The notes beneath the pieces were generated by a model that was not told the DNA's origin, ran no database searches, and saw only the letters and a program-made list of their open reading frames with translations. Positions 1 to 8,480 of a stretch of DNA of 64,000 nt are shown here, piece by piece; within the stretch, counting starts at the first letter, position 1, and the number at the start of each line of letters is the position of its first letter. Source of the stretch: Microvirga arabica (lineage in GTDB: Bacteria > Pseudomonadota > Alphaproteobacteria > Rhizobiales > Beijerinckiaceae); assembly GCF_016811235.1 (NCBI RefSeq), contig NZ_JAFBID010000013.1:42651-106650 (forward strand), in the 5' to 3' direction. The position numbers and the translations under genes were made by a program.

Positions 1-1
1 C

Positions 2-355
2 TGGCTCTCCACCGCGGCCAACATGCTGCCGCCGACAGGCGCCCTCGTGCTCATCATGGTGGCCGCCATGGCGGTGACGCCGTTCCTCAACAATGCCGCG
101 ACCGTGCTGGTGATGGCCCCCATCGCAGCGAGCTTCGCCACTCAGCTCGGCTTCCGGCCGGATGCCTTCCTGATGGCGGTGGCCATCGGAGCGGCCTGCG
201 ACTTCCTCACGCCCATCGGGCACCAGTGCAACACCCTGGTCATGGGGCCGGGCGGCTACCGGTTCGGGGATTACTGGCGGCTCGGGCTGCCCTTGTCGAT
301 CATCGTGGTGGTGGTCGGCATCCCGCTGATCATGCTGGTCTGGCCTCTAAACTGA
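2..355 (+). CDS. SLC13/DASS-type permease, C-terminal fragment
   Basis: The gene is cut at its 5' end by the window edge; the frame is open from base 2 and about 117 residues are visible. The visible part has three hydrophobic segments and a stretch containing FLNNAATVLVMAPIA and a TPIGHQCNTLVMGPGGY motif. Repeated NNA/T(P)-type signatures around re-entrant loops are typical of the SLC13/DASS (citrate/sulfate/anion permease, ArsB/NhaD-like) superfamily of inner-membrane anion:cation symporters. Substrate cannot be judged from this fragment. The stop codon lies 1 base from the stop of the convergent small gene downstream. Confidence 0.8.
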   Translation, partial: WLSTAANMLPPTGALVLIMVAAMAVTPFLNNAATVLVMAPIAASFATQLGFRPDAFLMAVAIGAACDFLTPIGHQCNTLVMGPGGYRFGDYWRLGLPLSIIVVVVGIPLIMLVWPLN

Positions 356-356
356 T

Positions 357-620
357 TCAATTCAGGAAGGCCGTGAGCAGCAGGGTGGTGCCCGCCGCCG
401 AGGTCGAGAGAGCCACGATCATGGCCCAGATGTGCAGCCGGTCCCGCTCCTCCTGGTTGAGGAGCGGGCGGTAGCGCGAGTCCGACCGGCCGAAGATGAA
501 GCTCGTGTTCCGCGCCGGACGCGGATCGTGAGGCATCACGCAGAAGCTCGACCGGGCTACGGATCGCACCGGCTGATGGTGGGCGCTGTAGGACGGCTCG
601 CGAGACATCGGCAGGGTCAT
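357..620 (-). CDS. Small hypothetical protein with one C-terminal membrane segment
   Basis: An 87-residue ORF convergent with the SLC13 gene. The N-terminal 60 residues are polar and rich in Arg and Pro. The last 25 residues form one hydrophobic helix (IWAMIVALSTSAAGTTLLLTAFL), so a tail-anchored or single-pass membrane protein is likely. I do not recognise the family. There is no clear Shine-Dalgarno site before the first ATG, and a second ATG (codon 5, base 608) is an equally good start. The coherent hydrophobic tail and exact convergent spacing argue for a real gene. Confidence 0.5.
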   Translation of the reverse strand: MTLPMSREPSYSAHHQPVRSVARSSFCVMPHDPRPARNTSFIFGRSDSRYRPLLNQEERDRLHIWAMIVALSTSAAGTTLLLTAFLN

Positions 621-800
621 GGCTTACGCAACACAGGAAAAATCGTGAGCCAGACGCTCGCCCCCAAGCCATGAACGCGAGGTAAAGATGCCGTGTCACT
701 TGCCGGCGTCGTAAACCAAACCTTTATGGAGACCTAATCTTGCCGGTGGACAAGTGTGACCGCTGCAAGCCGCTCGTCCACTTTTCCTGCACCCCTTCTT

Positions 801-823
801 ACGTTACTACGTAGCGTAAACGT
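801..823. promoter_or_regulatory. Imperfect dyad upstream of the lipoprotein gene
   Basis: The 5' flank of the lipoprotein gene contains CTACGTAG (807-814), flanked by ACGTT on the left and AAACGT on the right with one extra base. It lies 13-35 bases before the ATG, where an operator would sit. No regulator can be named. Confidence 0.25.
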
Positions 824-835
824 GCGGAGCGAATC

Positions 836-1582
836 ATGATCAAGATCTTGAACCCGGCAGTCGTACTGGTAGTGGCGCTCTCTCTGGCGGCCTGCAATCA
901 GACGGGCGCTGGCGGGTCTATCGCGGCCGGAGCTGCAGCGGCCTTGGACCCGACGGGATTGTCCGGCGCAGCCCTCGACATGGCCCAGGCTCAGGCCGAT
1001 GCCGACGCCAGTGCGTCCATGGATTTCAGCTCCTTCGCACCGCGCCTGTCCGACATCGCGGCAGGCAATATCGCGCCACCGAACTACATGGGCGAGGTCA
1101 ACAAGATGACGGGCCGGATCATGGCCAGAGAGAGCGCCAGAATGGCCCGAAACGTCGCTCAGGCTGGTGTCGACGCAGCTCTCTCCGGTGGCCTCAGTCT
1201 GGCGGGCGCTGGCCCGCAGCTCGCCATGCAGGGCATCGGAACCGGCGTTGTGGCGGCCCAGGTTGCCGCCGCACAAAGCCAAGCCGGCGCCAGCGCCGCC
1301 ATGGCCTCGGCTCAATTCGCCGCTTCGCGCTTTCTCCCGGATGCGGATCTCCCGGCCGAGGCCCAGGCCGCTCTGTCGGTGCTCAATGGAGGGGGCAGCT
1401 CTGCCTCCTGGCAGAGCCCATCGGGAGCTTCAGGCAAGGTCAGCCTGAAAACCTCGAACCGCAAACTGTTCGGCGGCATGGATTGCCGGATCCTGCGGCG
1501 GGAGGCGCGAAGCGGTGGCCAAGTGCGCACCGGCGAGATGCTGGCCTGCCGCAACAATGGAGAATGGTACGACCTCTCCTGA
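836..1582 (+). CDS. Putative lipoprotein, alanine-rich
   Basis: A 248-residue protein with a lipoprotein signal peptide: basic MIK start, hydrophobic core and lipobox LAAC with the lipidated Cys at residue 20. The mature part is low-complexity Ala/Gly/Ser-rich with long Ala-Gln helices (residues 60-180). A C-terminal compact region of about 60 residues has two Cys (DCRILRREAR and MLACRNNGEW) that may form a disulfide. I do not recognise the family. It is flanked by independent transcription units. Function unknown; an envelope location is the only supported inference. Confidence 0.75.
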   Translation: MIKILNPAVVLVVALSLAACNQTGAGGSIAAGAAAALDPTGLSGAALDMAQAQADADASASMDFSSFAPRLSDIAAGNIAPPNYMGEVNKMTGRIMARESARMARNVAQAGVDAALSGGLSLAGAGPQLAMQGIGTGVVAAQVAAAQSQAGASAAMASAQFAASRFLPDADLPAEAQAALSVLNGGGSSASWQSPSGASGKVSLKTSNRKLFGGMDCRILRREARSGGQVRTGEMLACRNNGEWYDLS

Positions 1583-1650
1583 CCGCAGGAAACGGGTCGC
1601 CGAGCGGCTGAACCTGTGTCATCCGTCATCGAGCAAGAGAGACACGGGAT

Positions 1651-2610
1651 ATGACGCAGGCACCCATCCATAAGACCATGACGGCGTCCGACTGGGCGCT
1701 TCTGATCGCCCTCTCGGTTGTGTGGGGCGGATCATTTCTCTTTGTCGGCATTGCCGTGAAGGAGCTGCCGCCGCTGACCATCGTGGCATCCCGCGTGGGG
1801 ATGGGAGCCGTGGCGCTGCTAGCCGTGTTGCGCCTCATGGGCCTTCAACTCCCCCGCACCCGTCAGGCCTGGGCAGCCTTCCTGGGCATGAGCATTCTCA
1901 ACAACGTCATACCCTTCACCCTGATCGTCTGGGGGCAGAGTCACATCGCCAGCGGGCTGGCTTCGATTCTCAACGCAACTACGCCGCTCTTCACGGTGAT
2001 CGTGGCGCATTACCTGACGGCGGACGAGCACCTCACAGGGCAGAAATTCGCAGGCGTCCTCGTGGGCTTCTTCGGCGTGGCGGTCATGATCGGTGCTGCG
2101 GCCATGGCCGCCTGGGATACGAGCATCCTGGCGCAGCTCGCCATCCTCGGAGCCGCCCTGTCCTACGGCTTTTCCGGCGTGTTCGGGCGGCGGTTCAAGA
2201 CCCTGGGCATTCCGCCGCTCGCCACTGCCGCCGGGCAGGTGACGGTGTCGAGCGCGCTGCTGCTGCCGGTGGCGCTGATCGTCGACCGGCCCTGGACTCT
2301 CGGTCTGCCGAGCACGGAAGCCATCCTGTCGCTTGCGGCCCTCGGTCTCGTCTCGACGGCCTTTGCCTACCTGATCTTCTTCCGCCTGCTGGCGCGGGCG
2401 GGAGCCACCAATGTGGGGCTCGTGACCTTCCTCATCCCGGTGAGCGCCATCCTGCTCGGCGTGCTGGTTCTCGGCGAGACACTGGCCGCGCGCCACGTCG
2501 CCGGCATGGCGTTGATCGGCGCGGGGCTCATCCTCATCGACGGCCGCGCGGTGTCGGCGCTGAACGCCCGATTCACCGGGAAGCGGCTGGCTCCGCGCGG
2601 AAACGGTTGA
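1651..2610 (+). CDS. DMT-superfamily EamA transporter
   Basis: A 319-residue inner-membrane protein with about ten hydrophobic segments arranged as two EamA repeats (residues about 15-150 and 160-300). The first carries WGGSFLFVGIAVKELPPLTIVASR near its N-terminus and the second ends with LGVLVLGETLAARHVAGMALIGAGLILID, both typical of drug/metabolite exporters of the RhaT/YdcZ type. Substrate is not predictable; many relatives export amino acids or metabolites. The 3' end overlaps the convergent secreted-protein gene by 38 bases. Confidence 0.9.
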   Translation: MTQAPIHKTMTASDWALLIALSVVWGGSFLFVGIAVKELPPLTIVASRVGMGAVALLAVLRLMGLQLPRTRQAWAAFLGMSILNNVIPFTLIVWGQSHIASGLASILNATTPLFTVIVAHYLTADEHLTGQKFAGVLVGFFGVAVMIGAAAMAAWDTSILAQLAILGAALSYGFSGVFGRRFKTLGIPPLATAAGQVTVSSALLLPVALIVDRPWTLGLPSTEAILSLAALGLVSTAFAYLIFFRLLARAGATNVGLVTFLIPVSAILLGVLVLGETLAARHVAGMALIGAGLILIDGRAVSALNARFTGKRLAPRGNG

Positions 2611-3526
2611 ACATCATGTCCGGCGCGCTGGTGTTGTGGCGCGACGGCACGAGCCGGCCCATCCATGCATCGGTGGCCTTGCCGCCCCGGAAATTCATGA
2701 TCATGTCCTCGCGCCAGGAACGGGCGCGTTCCTCCCGCACGGCAACGCGGGCCACGTCCGCGTTGAACTCGGTCACGTACATGGACCTGAGCCCCGCGAA
2801 AGGCAGGCCGGAGACCGCCTGATCGAAGGCGACGTCGAGGGTCATGCGCTCCTCGCTGAGCGCCTTCATGGCAACACTCGCCTTGCCGCCCCTGGCCAGG
2901 GTGAGGGTGAAGGTCATGGTTGCCGGATCGAAGGCGACATCCTTCAGGTTCACCACGGGGCGCTGGTCGAACTCCACCGGGCCGACCAAGAAGGACGAGC
3001 CGTAGGAGGTCCAGTCGAGATGCTTAGGCGGCAGCGGCTTGATGCGCCAGTAGCCGTCGCCCGGATAGATCACGAGCACCTCCACGGCCTTGTCGCCGCG
3101 CTTCTTGAGCAGCTGGAGCATGTGGATGTTGCGCTCGACCTGCGTGCCGATGGTCACGGTCACGTCGCTGGGGCGCCAGAACTCCGTGAAGGACAGGCCG
3201 ATGATCCGCACGTTGCCGTCCTCGTGGAGGGTCGACATGGTCGGGTGCGGCTTGGTGGAGGTCTCCTCGGAAATATCCTCGCAGGCGGTCCAGTCCGGCT
3301 CCCAGCGATCCTGCTGCAGGGCGCCCATATAGGCCGGATGCACGGCCTCGATCTGGAAGTGGCGTACCTCGGATGACGCGAAGTTGATCGCCACATTGTC
3401 CTTTTCGGCGCAGAGCACCGGCTCGCTGGTGTTCGTCACCTCGACCGCCAGGCCGTCGAGGGTGGCGGCATGGGCCGCACTGGCAAGGCCGAGAAAGCCG
3501 AGAGCGAGGAGCCTGGGAAAAAGCAT
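2573..3526 (-). CDS. Secreted hypothetical protein
   Basis: The likely start is the ATG at 3526, because residues from there form a clean Sec signal peptide (MLFPRLLALGFLGLASAAHA, cleavage after AHA). An upstream ATG at 3553 would only add a polar extension. The mature protein of about 297 residues is mixed beta-rich sequence with conserved-looking Trp and two or three Cys (PVLCAEKD, WTACEDIS), suggesting a disulfide in the periplasm. I do not recognise the family. The 3' end overlaps the tail of the DMT transporter gene. Confidence 0.75.
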   Translation of the reverse strand: MLFPRLLALGFLGLASAAHAATLDGLAVEVTNTSEPVLCAEKDNVAINFASSEVRHFQIEAVHPAYMGALQQDRWEPDWTACEDISEETSTKPHPTMSTLHEDGNVRIIGLSFTEFWRPSDVTVTIGTQVERNIHMLQLLKKRGDKAVEVLVIYPGDGYWRIKPLPPKHLDWTSYGSSFLVGPVEFDQRPVVNLKDVAFDPATMTFTLTLARGGKASVAMKALSEERMTLDVAFDQAVSGLPFAGLRSMYVTEFNADVARVAVREERARSWREDMIMNFRGGKATDAWMGRLVPSRHNTSAPDMMFNRFRAEPAASR

Positions 3527-3759
3527 GGGAATTCGTCCGGTGTGTCTGCGCAAGCGGGGCTGGTAGATAGCGCGGACCGACTATGCCGTCGAGCCAGGAG
3601 ACGTTTGCACGAGGGCGCGTTGATCCGACATGGCAGATGTCACATCTCTGGCATTAGAGATCGGACCGTGCCTGTGCTAGGGTGCCGGCGAGACCTGAAG
3701 CTTGGCTTAATGAGCCTGTGGCTCCGATACACCCGATTGTCCGCCAGATGTGAGGCTGT

Positions 3760-4890
3760 TTGCCCGAGTTTTCGATGATGCGCCTGACCTTGAGCCTGTC
3801 CGACAACCCCGCCACGACCCTGGTCGAGCGGGCGATCATGGAGTTCCGCAGCGCCCGTCCCGTCGTGATCGACGGGGGTAAGGGCAGCGCGCTCGTGATC
3901 GGTGTCGAGGATCTGGACGAGGCCAGGGCCACGGAGATCGGCGCCGTTGCCGGCGGCCATGCCCATCTCGTGCTGCCGGCGGCCAGGCTTCGCCGCCTCG
4001 GCCTCGAGCGGGAGGTTCCCGGGCGCGTGGCCCTGCCCGTGGTCGATGGAAGCCGCGTGGAGGCGCTCGCCCTCAAGGTGGACGGCCGCATCGATGCGCC
4101 GGTTCGGGCGATCGACGCCCTCGACGAGGAGGCGCTGGAACTCGCCCGTCTATCCCTGGTCCTGCCGGCCGTGATCGTGGTGCCGCTGGCTCAAGGCATC
4201 GAGATCGATCCGTCGCTGATCCGCGTCCCGGGCGAAGCCATTCGCAGCTACCGCCGTGTCAAGGCGGCCGATCTTGCCATCGTCAGCCGCGCACCTGTGC
4301 CGCTTGAAGGCGCGCCCACCAGCGAGTTCGTGGTGTTCCGCGGCGGCGAGGGCCTGCGCGATCAGGTGGCGATCATCGTCGGCAAGCCGGATCTCTCGAA
4401 GCCTGTGTCCGTACGGCTGCATTCGGCCTGCCTCACGGGCGATCTCTTCGGCAGCCTCAAATGCGATTGCGGCGACCAGTTGCGCGACACCGTGCGGTTC
4501 ATGGCGCAAGCTGAGGGCGGCATCCTGCTCTATCTCGACCAGGAGGGGCGCGGGAACGGCATCAGTAACAAGATCCGGGCCTACAAGCTCCAGTCCCAAG
4601 GCTACGACACCTACGACGCCGACGAGGTGCTGGGCTTCGAGGCGGATCAGCGCCGGTTCGATTTTGCGGCCGTGATGCTAAAAGAATTAGGCGTCGGCAA
4701 GGTGCAGCTGATGACCAACAACCCCGAGAAGATCGCGGCCCTCAGCCAAGCCGGGCTCGAGGTGATCTCCGATCACCGCGTGCTGGGCCGCCCCACGGCG
4801 GAGAACGTGAGCTATCTTGCCGCCAAACGGGATCGGGCCGGGCACTATATCGATCTCGAGGGCATGCTCGCCTGCTCGAGCAAGGACTGA
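3760..4890 (+). CDS. ribA: GTP cyclohydrolase II with degenerate DHBP-synthase-like N-terminal domain
   Basis: Catalyses the first step of riboflavin synthesis: GTP to 2,5-diamino-6-ribosylamino-4(3H)-pyrimidinone 5'-phosphate, formate and PPi. The C-terminal 200 residues carry the GCH2 zinc site (HSACLTGDLFGSLKCDCGDQL is the region at about residue 221; the three Cys bind Zn), YLDQEGRGNGISNKI and the GTP-site stretch LMTNNPEKI. Residues 1-170 resemble a RibB fold in layout but lack the acidic ENEGD catalytic motif, so DHBP synthase activity is unlikely. The start is uncertain: TTG at 3760 has GAGG four bases upstream, while ATG at 3775 has no Shine-Dalgarno. No FMN riboswitch was recognised upstream. 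Confidence 0.92.
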   Translation: MPEFSMMRLTLSLSDNPATTLVERAIMEFRSARPVVIDGGKGSALVIGVEDLDEARATEIGAVAGGHAHLVLPAARLRRLGLEREVPGRVALPVVDGSRVEALALKVDGRIDAPVRAIDALDEEALELARLSLVLPAVIVVPLAQGIEIDPSLIRVPGEAIRSYRRVKAADLAIVSRAPVPLEGAPTSEFVVFRGGEGLRDQVAIIVGKPDLSKPVSVRLHSACLTGDLFGSLKCDCGDQLRDTVRFMAQAEGGILLYLDQEGRGNGISNKIRAYKLQSQGYDTYDADEVLGFEADQRRFDFAAVMLKELGVGKVQLMTNNPEKIAALSQAGLEVISDHRVLGRPTAENVSYLAAKRDRAGHYIDLEGMLACSSKD

Positions 4891-5026
4891 GCCACCCGTT
4901 CAGAGCACAATCCGTTTGACCGCCTGCAGGACCTGAAGGTTCCTGTGGATTTTGTGCGCTGAGCGTACGGTGCCGGTAGCTCAAGTCTCTGCAATCATTG
5001 CCTTTCACCTGCTGAAAAGCTCCCGC

Positions 5027-5063
5027 CTTGCAGCTCAAATCATCTGAGTATAGTATACCATAC
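5027..5063 (+). promoter_or_regulatory. Putative promoter with overlapping 16-bp operator
   Basis: A near-perfect dyad GTATAGTATACCATAC (5048-5063) differs from its own reverse complement only at one symmetric pair. The TATAGT inside it (5049-5054) would be a good -10 box, with a CTTGCA-like -35 at 5027-5032 and 16 bases between. A repressor bound to the dyad would block polymerase. The next gene is a DUF4198 metal-uptake-type protein starting 31 bases later, so a metalloregulator (NikR-, Zur- or Fur-type) is plausible but not shown. Confidence 0.45.
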
Positions 5064-5093
5064 GTAGCTCATGAGGCGAGGAGACATCAACGC

Positions 5094-5813
5094 ATGCTGC
5101 GTCAACTAACGCTTGCCCTGGCAGTCGCCGGAACCCTGACAAGTACCGCCTACGCCCACGGAATCTGGACGGCCCAACGCCACGGCGATCTCGCCATCGT
5201 CTATGGCCATGGCGCTGGGGACGACGCGTACAAGCCGGAAAAGGTGAAAAGCGCCATCTCATATCTCGCCTCGGGCGAGAGGCGGGACAGCAAGGTCGTG
5301 CATCAGGCCAAGAACGCCCTGGTCGAGCCCGCTCAGGATGCGGTCGCCCTGACCGTAATCCTCGACAACGGCATCTGGACGAAAGGCCCCGATGGCAAGT
5401 CGGTCAACAAGCCGAAGAGCCAGGTGTCAGGCGCTCAGTCGGCGAGCCATTCGATCAAGATCAACACGACGATCCTGAAAAGCGGTGCCGTGCTGAAGCC
5501 GACCGGGCAGGGGCTTGAGATCGTGGCCCTGGTCGATCCCATGACCCTGAAGATGGGCGACGATCTTCCCGTTCAGGTCTTCGCGGACGGCAAGCCGCTC
5601 GCGGGCGTTCCGCTCTACGTCGATTACGTGAACGACGGGCATGCTCAGAGCAACAAGACGGATCAGGATGGCAAGGTGACGCTGTTCGTCCGCAACGATG
5701 GGCTCAACGTGATCGGCGTGTCGCACGCAAAGAAGACGCCTGACAATGCGGAGATCGATCAGGTGAGCTACTTCGCGACCCTGTCCTTCACTCTGCCGCA
5801 CGGCGAGGATTGA
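5094..5813 (+). CDS. DUF4198-family periplasmic protein (nickel/cobalt uptake type)
   Basis: A 239-residue protein whose ATG at 5094 follows a good GCGAGGAGA Shine-Dalgarno. A Sec signal peptide (MLRQLTLALAVAGTLTSTAYA) would leave a mature N-terminus starting HGIWTAQRHG, so the first mature residue is His. This arrangement recurs in the DUF4198/NikK-like family associated with nickel and cobalt importers and TonB receptors. Two Ig-like beta domains follow; the second contains VQVFADGKPLAGVPLYVDY. No importer genes are adjacent. A strong hairpin terminator follows at 5848. The metal specificity is inference from the family. Confidence 0.75.
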   Translation: MLRQLTLALAVAGTLTSTAYAHGIWTAQRHGDLAIVYGHGAGDDAYKPEKVKSAISYLASGERRDSKVVHQAKNALVEPAQDAVALTVILDNGIWTKGPDGKSVNKPKSQVSGAQSASHSIKINTTILKSGAVLKPTGQGLEIVALVDPMTLKMGDDLPVQVFADGKPLAGVPLYVDYVNDGHAQSNKTDQDGKVTLFVRNDGLNVIGVSHAKKTPDNAEIDQVSYFATLSFTLPHGED

Positions 5814-5847
5814 TCGCGGTAGAGCCGCACTGTTTCTGAAAAGAGAA

Positions 5848-5881
5848 GGCTGGCCTCTCCTGTGAGAGGCCAGCCGTTTTT
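5848..5881 (+). terminator. Rho-independent terminator
   Basis: A perfect 12-bp stem GGCTGGCCTCTC / GAGAGGCCAGCC with a 4-base CTGT loop, followed by GTTTTTG. It ends the DUF4198 unit and also faces the convergent amidohydrolase gene, whose stop is at 5883. Confidence 0.9.
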
Positions 5882-5882
5882 G

Positions 5883-7052
5883 TTATCGCGCCGGCATGCC
5901 TGTCTCGACAATCTTCGCCCACAGCGAGACGCCATAGGGGCTCGCTTCGTCGTTGAAGTCGTAGGCCGGGTGATGGACGCCGGCCGTGTCGCCGTTGCCG
6001 AGGAAGATGTAGGCGCCCGGACGCTGCTCGAGCATGTAGGAGAAGTCCTCCGCGCCCATGAGCGGCGGCACGGTGGTGTCGACCGCGTTCTCGCCGGCCA
6101 CCGCACGGGCGACGCGGGCCATGAACTCGGTCTTGTCGGGGTCGTTCATGGTCACCGGATAGCCGCGGTCGTAATCGACCTCGGCCTTCGCGCCGAAAGC
6201 GGCGCACACGTTCTCCACGATGGCGCGGATCCGGGTCTCGGCAAGGTCGCGCACCTCCGGCGAGAGGGTGCGCACGGTGCCGAGCAGCATTGCGGTCTGC
6301 GGGATCACGTTGAAGGCTTCGCCGGCCTTCACGGTGCAGACGGACACCACCACGGATTCGAGTGGGTCGGCGTTGCGCGAGGCAATCGTCTGCAAGGCCG
6401 TGATCACCTGTGCGGAGATGACCACCGGGTCGATGCAGTCATGGGGCCGCGCCGCGTGGCCGCCCTTGCCCTCGATGGTGATGGTAAAGCGGTCGGCGGC
6501 CGCCATCATGGCGCCGGCCCGGATGGCGAACTGGCCCACGGGAATGCCCGGCATGTTGTGCATGCCATAGACCTCCTGCACGCCGAAGCGCTCCATGAGG
6601 CCGTCCTTCACCATCTCGTTGCCGCCGCCGCCGCCTTCCTCCGCGGGCTGGAAGATCACCACGGCAGTGCCGTCGAAATTGCGCGTTTCGGCGAGATATT
6701 TCGCGGCGCCGAGCAGCATGGCGGTGTGGCCGTCATGGCCGCAGGCATGCATCTTGCCCGGCACCTTGGAGGCGTGCGGCACGTTCGTCGCTTCCTCGAT
6801 GGGCAGGGCGTCCATGTCGGCCCGGAGGCCGATCACCCGGCCGGAGGTGTTCGTGCGGCCCTTGATCACGCCGACGACGCCGGTCCGTCCGAGACCCGTG
6901 ACGACCTCGTCGCAGCCGAAGCTCTTGAGCTTGTCGGCCACGATGCCGGCGGTGCGGTGAACATCGAACAGGAGTTCCGGATTTTCGTGGAAGTCGCGAC
7001 GCCAGGCGGTGATTTCATCGGCGAGATCGGCGACGCGGTTGATGATCGGCAT
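5883..7052 (-). CDS. M20-family amidohydrolase (hippurate hydrolase / N-acyl-amino-acid deacylase type)
   Basis: A 389-residue zinc-dependent amidohydrolase of the HipO/IAA-amino acid hydrolase branch of M20. Visible signatures are LRADMDALPIEE, the metal-binding MHACGHDGHTAMLLGAAKYL, FQPAEEGGGGG with the catalytic Glu pair, the dimerisation-domain stretch KGGHAARPHDCIDPVV, and C-terminal LMGAEDFSYML. Family members cleave N-acyl or N-aryl amide bonds of amino acids in the cytoplasm. The start at 7052 was chosen over 7115 because GAGGA lies six bases upstream and the extension has no homology-like features. It is not in an operon. Physiological substrate unknown. Confidence 0.9.
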   Translation of the reverse strand: MPIINRVADLADEITAWRRDFHENPELLFDVHRTAGIVADKLKSFGCDEVVTGLGRTGVVGVIKGRTNTSGRVIGLRADMDALPIEEATNVPHASKVPGKMHACGHDGHTAMLLGAAKYLAETRNFDGTAVVIFQPAEEGGGGGNEMVKDGLMERFGVQEVYGMHNMPGIPVGQFAIRAGAMMAAADRFTITIEGKGGHAARPHDCIDPVVISAQVITALQTIASRNADPLESVVVSVCTVKAGEAFNVIPQTAMLLGTVRTLSPEVRDLAETRIRAIVENVCAAFGAKAEVDYDRGYPVTMNDPDKTEFMARVARAVAGENAVDTTVPPLMGAEDFSYMLEQRPGAYIFLGNGDTAGVHHPAYDFNDEASPYGVSLWAKIVETGMPAR

Positions 7053-7143
7053 GAGGGATCCTCGAGCAGGGAAGCAGGAACCCTCAGCCAAGCAGAGGCA
7101 GGGGCCTTCCGTCAACCGTTACGGCATGGTCTGCTGCAGGATG

Positions 7144-8355
7144 TCAGAACTTCTTGCGCAGGACGGCCTTGGGCCGGGTGGTGCGGAACTGGCCCCGCTC
7201 AATGGCCACGAAAATCAGCACGAGAACCACCAGCGCGGTGAACCACCACACCTGCGTCGTGCCGATGCCGAGGCAGCCGAGCGCATAGGCGCAGGCAAAG
7301 GCCGCCATGATGCCGGGGGCTACGGTGGCGCGGTGGCTCTGGATTCCCACCACGGCCCGGTAGAGCAGCAGGCTTGCCGCCACGGCCCCTACGAGGCCGA
7401 GCTCGTACCAGATCTCGAACAGCAGGGTGGAGGGGGCGTTGCGGGGAACCAGACCGAAATACCGGCCGCGCAGGGCGGTTTCCAGCCCATGCCCCGTGAG
7501 CAGCCGCAGGGGCTCGCTGAGGATGATCTGGCGCCAGGCTTCAAGACTCGCGGTGACCGGAGCCCTCGCACCGAGCAGGGCTGCAGACAGCGGCTTCAGG
7601 AGAAAGGGCAGGAGCGGGGCCAGCAGCAGGAGGCCCGCCATGACCATTCCAACCAGGCGCGGCCCGAGCCGGGGGCTGGCCGCTGTCAGCACGAACACGA
7701 CGGCGCCGGCGGCAAGGCCGTAGAGGGGCAGCCCCTCCCGGGTGAGAAGGGCCGCAACCGCCACGGCGAGCGCCAGGGCGACGGCCTCCAGGTTCCTGCC
7801 ACGGGAATGGAGCCAGGCGAGCGCCGGCCAGACCAGCAGGGCCAGCATGAGCATGCCGCGCTCGAGGCTCAGGCCCTCCGGGTCGAAACGGCTGCCGCCT
7901 TGGATCGCCAGGAGGATGCCGATCACGGCGGCCAGACCCACGCCCACGGGCAGGAGGTAGAGATTGGCCGCACGCATCCGCTCCGGCACGGCCAGATAGC
8001 CGCCGAGCCCCATGAGAATCATGCCCGCGATGTTGAACAGGCGCTCCGACGCCTCGGGCAGGAACGGGGTCCAGACCAGGGACAGCCCGGCCCAGAACAG
8101 CAGGACCAGTCCGGCAATCCCGCCCGTGGAGGTCGCGAGCGCCAGCATCTTCTCCCGGGCATGCCTGGCGCTGCCGTCCAGCACGGAAGCCAGAACGAGG
8201 AGAATCACCGCGAGCGGCGCCATCACCACGAGGGCGCGCCGCGTGAACAGGGCCGCCAGGGGAACGGCGAAGAACAGGGTCGCGAAACCGAGGCGCCGCA
8301 GCATGGCGGCGGCATCGGCGGAAGGATTGGCCGTCTGGGAAACGGGGCGGACCAT
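7144..8355 (-). CDS. O-antigen ligase/polymerase-like membrane protein
   Basis: About 403 residues if started at the ATG at 8355; an upstream ATG at 8439 would add a polar leader. At least ten hydrophobic segments are present, with a large loop between the last groups of helices containing LTGHGLETALRGRYFGLVPRNAPSTLLFEIWYELGLVGA. The GHG...(N/H)AP...W.E.G(L/I)xG pattern is the hallmark of the WaaL/Wzy O-antigen ligase superfamily, which joins glycan to lipid A core or polymerises exopolysaccharide at the periplasmic face. No glycosyltransferase genes adjoin it, so its glycan is unknown. Confidence 0.75.
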   Translation of the reverse strand: MVRPVSQTANPSADAAAMLRRLGFATLFFAVPLAALFTRRALVVMAPLAVILLVLASVLDGSARHAREKMLALATSTGGIAGLVLLFWAGLSLVWTPFLPEASERLFNIAGMILMGLGGYLAVPERMRAANLYLLPVGVGLAAVIGILLAIQGGSRFDPEGLSLERGMLMLALLVWPALAWLHSRGRNLEAVALALAVAVAALLTREGLPLYGLAAGAVVFVLTAASPRLGPRLVGMVMAGLLLLAPLLPFLLKPLSAALLGARAPVTASLEAWRQIILSEPLRLLTGHGLETALRGRYFGLVPRNAPSTLLFEIWYELGLVGAVAASLLLYRAVVGIQSHRATVAPGIMAAFACAYALGCLGIGTTQVWWFTALVVLVLIFVAIERGQFRTTRPKAVLRKKF

Positions 8356-8480
8356 GCGGTGGGCTATCGACCTTGGGACATTCAGGGACCGGGAGCCTAA
8401 TGGACGAAAGGGCCAAAAGCTGTAGGTGTCATGCAACACATCCTGTTCCTGTGTGTCCCCTCCGGGAGAGCACGACCCTC

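Noticed and set aside
3527..3759. FMN riboswitch upstream of ribA
   Set aside because: The conserved RFN blocks could not be found; only short direct repeats (TGGCA) and a small hairpin are present.
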